From the IMG/VR virus record IMGVR_UViG_3300023242_001002, positions 1 to 21,029 of that record: 21,029 nt of DNA; one strand, given 5' to 3'. The notes below the pieces were generated by a model. The model was not told where the DNA came from. It made no database searches and saw only the letters and a list, made by a program, of their open reading frames with translations. Source of the stretch: a virus. Below, piece by piece: positions 14,576-21,029 of the stretch. The stretch's first letter is position 1. Every line of letters starts with the position of its first letter. A program made the position numbers and the translations under genes.

Positions 14576-16351
14576 TTATAAACTATTATTGTCAATATAT
14601 TCTTGTAGTACTATTGTTGCCTCAGTGAATTCTTTTCTCTCATCAAGAATTTCGTCCATTTGACCATCTTGAGTTAATGATACAATTAAAAACATTTTAT
14701 TACCACTACCCATTGGTTGTTCCACTATTCTAATACCATATTCACTATTTGGATTATTAGTTGGAACTAAATTACCATTTCCATTATCTGATAATCTAAA
14801 TTCCTCCATATTTGATTCATCCATACCACCGTAATTATTCATCCAATTTGAAACACCTGAGTTCATCTCACTTTTCCATTGACTAAATCCTTGATTTCCC
14901 TCAATATTCCAAAATTTACCATCATTAGTTAATATTCCCTCAGCACCCCACTTGTTAATAAATTCTTGTTTCCATGAAGTAATTGTTTCAGGTCTTAACA
15001 TAACACTTGAAGTCATTGGGTCATTAGGTGAGGGTAGTTTTTCACCTAATAAATTAGGGTCATTAGGATCAATATTCTGAATTTCAATTGAGTTGACATT
15101 TGAATCTTCATTGATATCGTCACCTAATTTCTTTGGTGCATAATCATCAACCCAATATTGTGATGGGTCTAATAATACATTTGCACTATTATCACCTTGA
15201 TTTTCTTCAAATTCTATTCCATCTAATTCTTCTTCTTCTTGATTTTCTTCAAATTCTGGTTCTACACCTGCTTCATCTTCCATATCACCTAGTCTATCAT
15301 AGTAATCTGGAATTTCAGTCAAATGATCCATGGTAATTTCAAGTGCTTCTCTAGGATTACTAGTGTGTTCCATTTCGATTTCTAAACCTTTTAGAATTTG
15401 AATAGAATCAAAATCAGTTGGTTCTGCGCCATCTCCTACACCGCCAACCAATATTTCATCATTCTGATCTATTTCTTCTTCAAATTCTTCTTGCATTCTA
15501 AATCTAGAAAGATCAACATTAGAACCACCACTTTGACCTGAAGAATATGATTTTTCAATTGCATTTAGAATTACCATTCCAATTTGTCTTGGCTTAATTT
15601 CTTCTTCACCTGCTTTTACTGCACGTGTATTTACCTTTGTTAATAATTTACCAAAATCATCTCCAAACTTTTGAGCACTTTTTTGTAATTTTCCTATCTG
15701 ACTATTACCAGCTCCTTTTTGATATGATTTTTTTGTATCATCAACAAAATTATTTACACTTGTTTTAGCTTGATTATATTTATTTTTAACACCTTGTCCT
15801 ATTGAATTACCAACAAAATTGGCTGCACCTTTAAGACCTGACATTGATATTTCATCAAGTTCACTCATTGAATTATCATTAATCGGTTCTAAACTTTTTT
15901 CAAGAAAATTCCATACTACTTCGGGATTTCCAAGATTAGAATAATGAAGATTACCACTAACGTCTTTTTCTATGAATTTCCATTTGTTTATAACGCCCTC
16001 ATAACCATTATTTATAGATTGATCTAAAACTTTATATTCATTCCACAATTCATCTTTCAACTTATAAATTTGATTTGGAATAGTATTTTCGTTAACTATC
16101 TTATCTAGAGACTTATCTTTAGTTTTTAGCTTATCAATAGCAGGATAATCTACACCACCATCATATTTATTAGGTTGTTCTTTTTCTGCTGGTTGATCAC
16201 CACCTTTATCTAAGTATGCTTTATCATCAACAACAGGTACATCAAATGTTTCATTAATATCACTATTACTTTCTTTTATAATTGTTTTATTAACCTTTTG
16301 AAATATTTCGAAAAGTCTTTCCTTTGAACCACTTTGATTATGTACTTTCAT
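14576..16351 (-). CDS. Uncharacterised phage protein, probable virion/assembly component (591 aa)
   Basis: I do not recognise the family. The N-terminus (MKVHNQSGSKERLFEIFQKVN) is a compact helix-like element. A Lys/Glu-rich linker follows, then a helical region (about 95-150). A middle stretch of small residues and Lys (about 170-235, GLKGAANFVGNSIGQGVKNK and onward) could form an amphipathic or coiled surface. About 290-400 are very acidic (EEEELDGIEFEENQ). The C-terminal part (about 450-591) is mixed, ending EATIVLQEYIDNNSL. The start codon overlaps the stop of the 238-aa gene (TAATG), implying coupled translation and related function. The acidic, partly disordered layout would suit a scaffold or core protein, but that is conjecture. 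Confidence 0.7.
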   Translation of the reverse strand: MKVHNQSGSKERLFEIFQKVNKTIIKESNSDINETFDVPVVDDKAYLDKGGDQPAEKEQPNKYDGGVDYPAIDKLKTKDKSLDKIVNENTIPNQIYKLKDELWNEYKVLDQSINNGYEGVINKWKFIEKDVSGNLHYSNLGNPEVVWNFLEKSLEPINDNSMSELDEISMSGLKGAANFVGNSIGQGVKNKYNQAKTSVNNFVDDTKKSYQKGAGNSQIGKLQKSAQKFGDDFGKLLTKVNTRAVKAGEEEIKPRQIGMVILNAIEKSYSSGQSGGSNVDLSRFRMQEEFEEEIDQNDEILVGGVGDGAEPTDFDSIQILKGLEIEMEHTSNPREALEITMDHLTEIPDYYDRLGDMEDEAGVEPEFEENQEEEELDGIEFEENQGDNSANVLLDPSQYWVDDYAPKKLGDDINEDSNVNSIEIQNIDPNDPNLLGEKLPSPNDPMTSSVMLRPETITSWKQEFINKWGAEGILTNDGKFWNIEGNQGFSQWKSEMNSGVSNWMNNYGGMDESNMEEFRLSDNGNGNLVPTNNPNSEYGIRIVEQPMGSGNKMFLIVSLTQDGQMDEILDERKEFTEATIVLQEYIDNNSL

Positions 16352-17067
16352 TATTTTTTATATTTTTTATTCTCTGCAAGATTTAGGTTGAAACTTTGAC
16401 CAATTTCTCTTGAATTATGTTTTGGTAAGTCATCGAAGTCAGCCATATATGAACCATCTTCCATTTTTTTAATTCCTTGAATACCATCAACTTCTCTTCT
16501 AGCTTGAAAAGAATTACCTTTCCACATATCATTAAGGTTATAATAAAAAGGATGAGAATCTTCTTTACGTTTCATCAGCTTTTCAACATTTTTAGGTTCA
16601 CGTACCTCTTCTACATCTGAAGATAAAGTACCTATTTTACCATTAAGAGAGTTTACAGTATTTTCTAGCCCATCAATAACTGTTTGCATCTTCTGCATAG
16701 CCGAGATGTTAAGTTGAATTATTGAATTTTGTTTTTCTTCTACTGAAGGTTCTTGTGAGATTGGTTCTTCCATACCCATTTCAGGTGATATTCCTTCTGG
16801 TTCTACAGCAACATCAATACCCATCTGACCATCATCCGCAGCATTATTCATATTATCATTTGATGCTGGTTCTTCGATGGGAGGTGTTTCAGAACCCATG
16901 TCAGGTTCTTGTTCCACATTAGGTTCTTCTACTTCTGGTTCTGTTAAATCAGGCATATCATCATCTTCATCAATTCCACCAACTAATGAATAATTAGCTT
17001 CTGAAATATTAGATAATTTCCTCATTCTTATGAGTCTTTCATCAACAGTCTCTCTAATATTTGCCAT
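16351..17067 (-). CDS. Acidic coiled-coil phage protein (238 aa)
   Basis: No named family is recognised. Residues 1-26 (ETVDERLIRMRKLSNISEAN) form a short helix-like head. About 33-110 are strongly acidic and Pro-rich with repeated EEP, EPE and QEP units, likely disordered. About 115-160 (IIQLNISAMQKMQTVIDGLE and then VNSLNGKIGTLSSDVEEV) are a heptad-like coiled coil. The C-terminus is basic/aromatic (HPFYYNLNDMWKGNSFQARR). The stop overlaps the next start by one base. An oligomeric virion-assembly role alongside the 591-aa protein is plausible but not shown. Confidence 0.7.
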   Translation of the reverse strand: MANIRETVDERLIRMRKLSNISEANYSLVGGIDEDDDMPDLTEPEVEEPNVEQEPDMGSETPPIEEPASNDNMNNAADDGQMGIDVAVEPEGISPEMGMEEPISQEPSVEEKQNSIIQLNISAMQKMQTVIDGLENTVNSLNGKIGTLSSDVEEVREPKNVEKLMKRKEDSHPFYYNLNDMWKGNSFQARREVDGIQGIKKMEDGSYMADFDDLPKHNSREIGQSFNLNLAENKKYKK

Positions 17068-17075
17068 TTTATAAA

Positions 17076-17267
17076 TTAGTATTGCTCTCTAAGTAATTGT
17101 TTTCCATCTTTAGTGACATAGATAGGGTCAATACGTTCGACTAAACCTTCTCTTTGATTTATAATAATCTTTTTTTGATTATTATTATCTAATTTATTTT
17201 TACTTGATGTTGATATTTTATCATCATTTAAAAATCCTTCTAAAGCTTCTTCTTTTGTCTTTTTCAT
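17076..17267 (-). CDS. Small basic hypothetical protein (63 aa)
   Basis: A Lys/Asn-rich small protein (MKKTKEEALEGFLNDDKIST at the start, IDPIYVTKDGKQLLREQY at the end). It has no motif or membrane segment. It is probably real because it shares tight spacing with the next gene (8 bp) and leads this operon; a TATTTATA-type sequence (coding strand) lies about 14 bp upstream of the ATG. Function unknown. Confidence 0.6.
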   Translation of the reverse strand: MKKTKEEALEGFLNDDKISTSSKNKLDNNNQKKIIINQREGLVERIDPIYVTKDGKQLLREQY

Positions 17268-17300
17268 AATAATATATTTATTATAAATACTATGAAATAA

Positions 17301-17966
17301 CTATTTTGACAATAATACTACTAGATATCTCTTTAGATTGTTATATCCACTAAAAATTTTATTATATTTTGCCAATATATCCCCATCCTGATCATTTATG
17401 ATATTTTTGGGTTGTGAGATGTGAGATGTGTTAATAAATGTTTCAGATGCGTTTTTCATTCCGAAGAAGTCCCATTGATTATGGTCGATGCCATATATAG
17501 TGTTATCTCGTAAAACATACGTTATATTATTTTTATATATATAAATAGCATCTGTGTCAATACTACTAGTTTTAGATTTGTACCAATTAAGTATATTATT
17601 CTCATTAAATAATTTTTCTTGAACTGGGTCGATTGGTATGTAAGTATATTTAGACTCAAAGAAATATATTGGTACATTTCTAATAAACATATCAACACCC
17701 GTTATATGAGTAGATTTTTGCTCATTAAATGAAAATTCCCAATATAATTTATTTAATGATATTTTATTATTAAGAATAGATAATTTCGATATATCAAACA
17801 TATCTATAAAGTCCACCTTCAATGAATTCCATCCAACAATAAGAGTTGGTAATGATTTATCAAATCCATTTAATTTTGACTCTTGGGTTGTTAAATAGTT
17901 TATATAATCTACTTTTGTATGATTTATAAGTGGCTCATTAAATATTATATTTCCAATCTTATTCAT
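17301..17966 (-). CDS. Hypothetical protein downstream of the epimerase (221 aa)
   Basis: No family is recognised. It is rich in Asn, Ile, Lys and Tyr (IVGWNSLKVDFIDMFDISKL around 43-62; VPIYFFESKYTYIPIDPVQE around 103-122), mixed alpha/beta, with no signal peptide or membrane helix. Its ATG overlaps the end of the epimerase gene by 8 bp (ATGAATAA), so it is co-translated with it and probably works in the same sugar or surface pathway. It could be a transferase-associated or virion-attached protein; the sequence does not decide. Confidence 0.65.
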   Translation of the reverse strand: MNKIGNIIFNEPLINHTKVDYINYLTTQESKLNGFDKSLPTLIVGWNSLKVDFIDMFDISKLSILNNKISLNKLYWEFSFNEQKSTHITGVDMFIRNVPIYFFESKYTYIPIDPVQEKLFNENNILNWYKSKTSSIDTDAIYIYKNNITYVLRDNTIYGIDHNQWDFFGMKNASETFINTSHISQPKNIINDQDGDILAKYNKIFSGYNNLKRYLVVLLSK

Positions 17967-18990
17967 ATATTAATTCTTTCAAAATTGACGTTATAATTTG
18001 TGATGAATTACCATTACCATATGGACAACTATGTTCAATTGGAATATAATTTTTTTCATGTAATTCAAATGCGTTTGATAAATCATTTGGTTTTCTTACT
18101 AGGTAACTTGTAAGTCCTAATGATTCAGGTCTTTCAGTTTCTTTTCTACAAATTAAACAAAACTTTTTAAAAAAACTACATTCTTCTTGAATACCACCAG
18201 AATCTGTTATTACTAACTTAGATTTTACTAAAATATTTAATAGTTCTGAATGATTTAATGGTTCAATAATACTAACATTCTTAAAGATATGTTTGTGTTT
18301 TTGTACATTAGGATTCGGATGTAATGGTATAATAAACTCTAGATTATAATATTTAGTTGCAAGTTTCTCAATTTCTTCGAACCACCTATCCATTATATCA
18401 TGGTTTTCACGCCTATGCAAAGTAACTAATATTTTATCACCATATTCACACTTATCCAAATAAGGGAGTAAATTATCAAGTACAGTATTACCAACCACAT
18501 ATATTTTATTCATAGGTATTCCTTCATCCAATAAATTATCTGCAGCTGATTGTGTTGGTGCTAGATGTATATCTGTAATTCTAGATACTAATTGTCTATT
18601 AGCTTCTTCAGGAAATGGATTTTCAAAATCATATGTTCTTAGACCTGCTTCTAAGTGAATTATTTTCTTTTTATGGTGAAATGCTGATAATGCTAATGCT
18701 AATACTGATGTAGTATCACCTTGAACCAATACATGAGTTATTTCACTTAGCGTATCAAAAATATCATTAATATGCCAAAGAGTAGTTGCAATAACATTAT
18801 CCAATCTATTAGTTGATAATTTATCACATTCATTTATATTAAGATTCATGACATTATCATCTTTTGGAATAATGTCATTATGTTGCCCAGTAGTCATTAC
18901 CTCATATGGTAATCCTCGTTTCTTAAATTCATTAATAAGAGGTTTAACTTTTAGGTATTCTGGTCTTGTTCCGTAAGTGAATAGTATCAT
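17959..18990 (-). CDS. wecB: UDP-N-acetylglucosamine 2-epimerase (343 aa)
   Basis: This enzyme interconverts UDP-GlcNAc and UDP-ManNAc, the precursor of several surface glycans; it is cytosolic. It has the two Rossmann domains of the GT-B-like epimerase fold with the full motif set: YGTRPE (6-11), VQGDTTS (89-95), HLEAGLRT (112-119), FPEEANR (126-132), TLHRRENH (200-207), PLHPN (222-226), DSGGIQEE (263-270), ETERPE (284-289) and YGNGNSS (334-340). Length is slightly under the usual 370-380, mainly from short loops, with no key residue missing. Its start overlaps the GDPD-like stop (ATGA), and its end overlaps the next ORF, so the three form a coupled operon. In a phage it likely alters host surface sugars or supplies a virion glycan. 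Confidence 0.93.
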   Translation of the reverse strand: MILFTYGTRPEYLKVKPLINEFKKRGLPYEVMTTGQHNDIIPKDDNVMNLNINECDKLSTNRLDNVIATTLWHINDIFDTLSEITHVLVQGDTTSVLALALSAFHHKKKIIHLEAGLRTYDFENPFPEEANRQLVSRITDIHLAPTQSAADNLLDEGIPMNKIYVVGNTVLDNLLPYLDKCEYGDKILVTLHRRENHDIMDRWFEEIEKLATKYYNLEFIIPLHPNPNVQKHKHIFKNVSIIEPLNHSELLNILVKSKLVITDSGGIQEECSFFKKFCLICRKETERPESLGLTSYLVRKPNDLSNAFELHEKNYIPIEHSCPYGNGNSSQIITSILKELIYE

Positions 18991-19460
18991 TGGTTTTGAT
19001 ATTTATTTCTATATAACATTATCTCATCACTACATATACCACCATGTGGAATATCTACATCATCATTAGTCCAATCAAATAGTAATATTATTTGTTGATA
19101 ACTATATTGTATTATTTTTTTATTTGGATATGTCCATATAAAACCATGTGTTGTTAATGTATAATCATCTTCTTGATGCCAAAAACTATTTAACTCTAAA
19201 TATGTTAATTCAAGCAGTGCTTCTAAATTTTTTGTATGACACCATAAAAACTCAGAATGTTTTAAAAGCCATTCAACATTAACTTCATATTGTGGTTTAT
19301 CATGACCTAGAAAATATTTACAACTAGTATTAGTAGGTTCAAACCAAACATCAATTTCAACGTCAAAACCTTCATTTATTGCTTCTTCGATATACTGTGG
19401 CTGGTTTTCTCTTTCAGGTTTTTTACTAGTTAAATTACCTCTATGTGATATAAATTTCAT
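18987..19460 (-). CDS. Truncated glycerophosphodiester phosphodiesterase-like protein (157 aa)
   Basis: The N-terminal half matches the GDPD/PI-PLC-like barrel: ISHRGN (H6, R7, G8), E18-N19, VEIDVWF (E35, D37) and LGHDKP (H53, D54), the usual metal and acid-base residues. WCHTKN (74-79) resembles a later strand. Full GDPD enzymes are about 230-330 residues; this one lacks the distal barrel strands, so it may be a minimal family or a substrate-specific variant. No signal peptide is seen, implying a cytosolic product. It is joined to the epimerase by an ATGA overlap, which points to glycerophosphate- or sugar-containing surface polymers as the substrate. Activity is inferred. Confidence 0.8.
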   Translation of the reverse strand: MKFISHRGNLTSKKPERENQPQYIEEAINEGFDVEIDVWFEPTNTSCKYFLGHDKPQYEVNVEWLLKHSEFLWCHTKNLEALLELTYLELNSFWHQEDDYTLTTHGFIWTYPNKKIIQYSYQQIILLFDWTNDDVDIPHGGICSDEIMLYRNKYQNQ

Positions 19461-19476
19461 TTTACTTAAAATTTGA

Positions 19477-19791
19477 CTATTTAAAGTTTTGCCTAAATGG
19501 CTTATTGCATTTTGGACAAGAAGTACCTAAATAAAATCCGTCACTTATCGGCTCGCAACACTGTTCGCTTTGCCCTACAACATTTAAGAAATCCTCAATC
19601 CTTTGATTAACTCGTTTTAATTTTGAGTGATTTTCATCTTGATGGTAAATCAATTCTCTACGGTTGTATTCTTCTAAATTACGACCACGTTCTGAATCTC
19701 TCCAGTTTTCTCTTTGTGATAATCTTTGTTCGAGAATTGATTTTATGTTAGTTAAATCACTCAAGTTCATTGTTTTAATATTAAGTTCCAT
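19477..19791 (-). CDS. Small protein with C-terminal Cys motif (about 97-104 aa)
   Basis: The N-terminal two thirds are helical and Arg/Glu-rich (SILEQRLSQRENWRDSERGR), likely coiled-coil. The C-terminus has CC (78-79), then SCPKCNKPF (C92, C95), which resembles a small zinc-binding knuckle. Two starts are possible: the ATG at 19791, or the one at 19770 (MNLSDLTNIK), where ATGA overlaps the stop of an upstream 31-codon frame. Function unknown; a DNA- or RNA-binding or adaptor role would fit. 16 bp separate it from the GDPD-like gene. Confidence 0.65.
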   Translation of the reverse strand: MELNIKTMNLSDLTNIKSILEQRLSQRENWRDSERGRNLEEYNRRELIYHQDENHSKLKRVNQRIEDFLNVVGQSEQCCEPISDGFYLGTSCPKCNKPFRQNFK

Positions 19792-19913
19792 ATAAATAAA
19801 CGTTGTATAACAAGGTATATCTGAAATACCCTATTAAGGTTTGTGTTAATTTTAAAGTTCATCAAGAGTTCTCCCAGTCATAAATAAACATATCCTTACC
19901 GTTATGTGTAATA

Positions 19914-20351
19914 CTAATCTTCGTCTTCGATTTGATTTTTCAAGTCAACTACAAAATCGAATAATCTTCCTTCAAAAATTAATTCACCACCAATAGGGTA
20001 TTTAGATGTAATATTCAAAGCCTTACTTGTTTGAATAGTGGCATTGGAGTAATCACTGCTTATAGGCTGTATAATATGTTTATAAATTACATTACAATCT
20101 TCATCATTCTTATGTGTTGTTATTTCAATTCCATCAGGTCTATCAACCCACTCAGTTAGCCTTTTGATTATTTCTAAGCACATATTTCCCCAATTAAGTC
20201 TACCATCATGAAATCGCTCTGAATTATCAATATCACCACATATACCTTCTAAAATCGGTATAAATTCCTCTTTATGTGTATTTGCTCTAATATAAATTGT
20301 TGTTAGATGATTACCATCACTATAATTGAATTGTATTACACTATCAGTCAT
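19914..20351 (-). CDS. Hypothetical protein (145 aa)
   Basis: No family recognised. It is acidic overall (ends KNQIEDED), mixed alpha/beta, with GRLNWGNMCLEIIKRLTEWV (50-69) as a helical segment and YPIGGELIFEGRLFDFVVDL (118-137) near the end. There is no signal peptide. The 122-bp gap downstream holds no clear gene. It lies 10 bp after the 43-aa ORF. Confidence 0.65.
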   Translation of the reverse strand: MTDSVIQFNYSDGNHLTTIYIRANTHKEEFIPILEGICGDIDNSERFHDGRLNWGNMCLEIIKRLTEWVDRPDGIEITTHKNDEDCNVIYKHIIQPISSDYSNATIQTSKALNITSKYPIGGELIFEGRLFDFVVDLKNQIEDED

Positions 20352-20361
20352 TTTATTAAAT

Positions 20362-20493
20362 TTAAATTGTCTGCATTTCTAACCACCATTCAGGCTCACT
20401 GTTTTGCCAAGGTGTTTCTTTATCAATTTTTTCTGTTTGGGTCAGTATGTATTTCTTTAAGTTTTTCCATTTTTCAAGAGGCGTACTGCCCAT
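20362..20493 (-). CDS. Tiny hypothetical protein (43 aa)
   Basis: A short frame from the ATG at 20493 to the stop at 20362-20364 encodes a Lys/Glu/Trp-rich peptide (MGSTPLEKWKNLKKYILTQT at the start, PEWWLEMQTI at the end) with four Trp. It fits exactly between its neighbours (10 bp to the next start), which supports it as a gene. The longer plus-strand frame over it looks like a shadow. Function unknown. Confidence 0.55.
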   Translation of the reverse strand: MGSTPLEKWKNLKKYILTQTEKIDKETPWQNSEPEWWLEMQTI

Positions 20494-20647
20494 AACATCA
20501 CCTATTTATAATGCCTTTTCTTGACTTGGTTTATTTTCTTTTCCTTTCATCTTGGTGCTTATTATTATTTCGTATGTATATAATTTTGTTCTTTATTTGT
20601 TATTTAAAATTCAGTTAATTAAAACGCAACGTATCTTATCAAAGTCG

Positions 20648-20869
20648 TTAGCACCCATTTAAGATAGTCTTTATGGTTCTAAAGTCATCAAGTTCTTTTT
20701 TAAGTGCTTTTAATCCATCAATTTGCATTTCAAGGTCTGCTATCACTATTTCATTATCTGAACGCTTCATTTCTTTTTCAAGGTCAGTTGCAATTCGAGT
20801 TAATAAACGTGTGCTAACACCACCTATACGTAATGCCTGTTTTACTGATAAAGTTTCTTCATTTTCCAT
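20648..20869 (-). CDS. Small helical hypothetical protein (73 aa)
   Basis: The sequence has alternating charged and hydrophobic residues (LLTRIATDLEKEMKRSDNEI, LKALKKELDDFRTIKTILNG) and is probably one or two coiled-coil helices. VKQALRIGGVSTRLLTRIA at 9-27 could be a short helix-turn-helix-like start, but evidence is weak. An overlapping plus-strand frame of similar length is Ser/Ile-rich and looks like its shadow. No regulatory site is obvious. Between its end and the 43-aa gene (20494-20647) I see nothing certain. Confidence 0.6.
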   Translation of the reverse strand: MENEETLSVKQALRIGGVSTRLLTRIATDLEKEMKRSDNEIVIADLEMQIDGLKALKKELDDFRTIKTILNGC

Positions 20870-20942
20870 TGTTTCTGTTTTTAATTAAAGTTTGTGTGTA
20901 ATTTCAAAAAGGCACTACGCATAGCCTTACCGTTATCGCCAA

Positions 20943-21029
20943 TTAAAGACCGAGCATTTTCAATATTCCCGCTTGCAATTCGTCTGGTTTTGATTTTGAT
21001 AAGTTATCAAATGAAGTGTTCGCTTTATT
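20943..21029 (-). CDS. C-terminal fragment of a gene cut by the window edge
   Basis: The frame is open from the right edge to TAA at 20943-20945, ending SKSKPDELQAGILKMLGL. Only 28 residues are inside the window, so no product can be named. A second frame over the same bases reads on to a stop at 20881, just 11 bp before the next gene, so a frameshift or an alternative reading cannot be excluded. Confidence 0.45.
   Translation of the reverse strand, partial: NKANTSFDNLSKSKPDELQAGILKMLGL

Noticed and set aside
19776-19862. Small minus-strand frame of about 31 codons (MNFKINTNLNRVFQIYLVIQ...)
   Set aside because: It overlaps the following gene and is rich in AT-driven codons. The ATGA overlap with the internal start at 19770 is suggestive but not enough to call it.
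20307-20495. Plus-strand 62-codon frame
   Set aside because: It is antisense to the 43-aa gene and to the start of the 145-aa gene, has a low-complexity Phe/Ile-rich product, and has no promoter.
20506-20550. 14-codon minus-strand frame (MKGKENKPSQEKAL)
   Set aside because: Too short to support without conservation.
20581-20588. Plus-strand TAATTTTG resembling a -7 box
   Set aside because: No TTG at the right spacing and no plus-strand gene downstream.
20673-20888. Plus-strand 71-codon frame
   Set aside because: Antisense shadow of the 73-aa gene; Ser/Ile-rich composition without motifs.
19894-20936. 12-bp direct repeat CCTTACCGTTAT at two sites
   Set aside because: Repeats of this length are expected by chance in 21 kb; no mobile-element features lie between them.
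1-21029. CRISPR arrays, insertion sequences, integrase or att sites
   Set aside because: No regularly spaced long repeats, transposase or integrase motifs, or terminal inverted repeats were seen.

Overview
The window looks like an AT-rich (about 28% G+C by eye) segment of a T4-like tailed phage genome, with every supportable gene on the minus strand. The replication genes are T4-type: gp32-like SSB, UvsX recombinase, FEN/RNase H-type 5'-3' exonuclease and gp41-type helicase. The fibre-type structural proteins also fit a phage. The host is probably a bacteroidote (Flavobacteriia-like). Four intergenic sequences match or nearly match TTG-N19-20-TAnnTTTG, the housekeeping promoter of that phylum, and starts lie in A-rich stretches without clear Shine-Dalgarno sequences.

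Layout in plus-strand coordinates (transcription runs right to left): 1-5391 holds four virion or tail-fibre type genes, the leftmost cut by the window edge. 5449-6748 is a 1.3-kb non-coding RNA block containing a host-type promoter, an approximately 870-nt GC-richer stretch dense in tetraloop-capped hairpins, two abnormal tRNA genes and terminators. 6838-12950 is the replication and recombination cluster (helicase, a duplicated-domain protein, exonuclease, UvsX, gp32). 12951-13142 is the gp32 control region with a promoter and three 15-bp-spaced repeats. 13143-17267 carries four probable virion or assembly genes. 17301-19460 is an overlapping sugar/surface module (unknown protein, UDP-GlcNAc 2-epimerase, GDPD-like protein). 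19477-21029 holds small hypothetical genes, the last cut by the window edge.

How the parts fit: gp32, UvsX, the exonuclease and the helicase would act together in phage DNA replication and recombination. The epimerase module probably modifies a host or virion glycan. The left-hand proteins share an N-terminal motif that could be a common docking element.

The most interesting feature is the RNA block. It looks like a large structured phage RNA next to tRNA genes, the setting in which GOLLD and ROOL RNAs are known. One of its tRNAs becomes a canonical tRNA-Met only if 15 nt are removed from its anticodon stem. Family membership of the large RNA could not be tested here.
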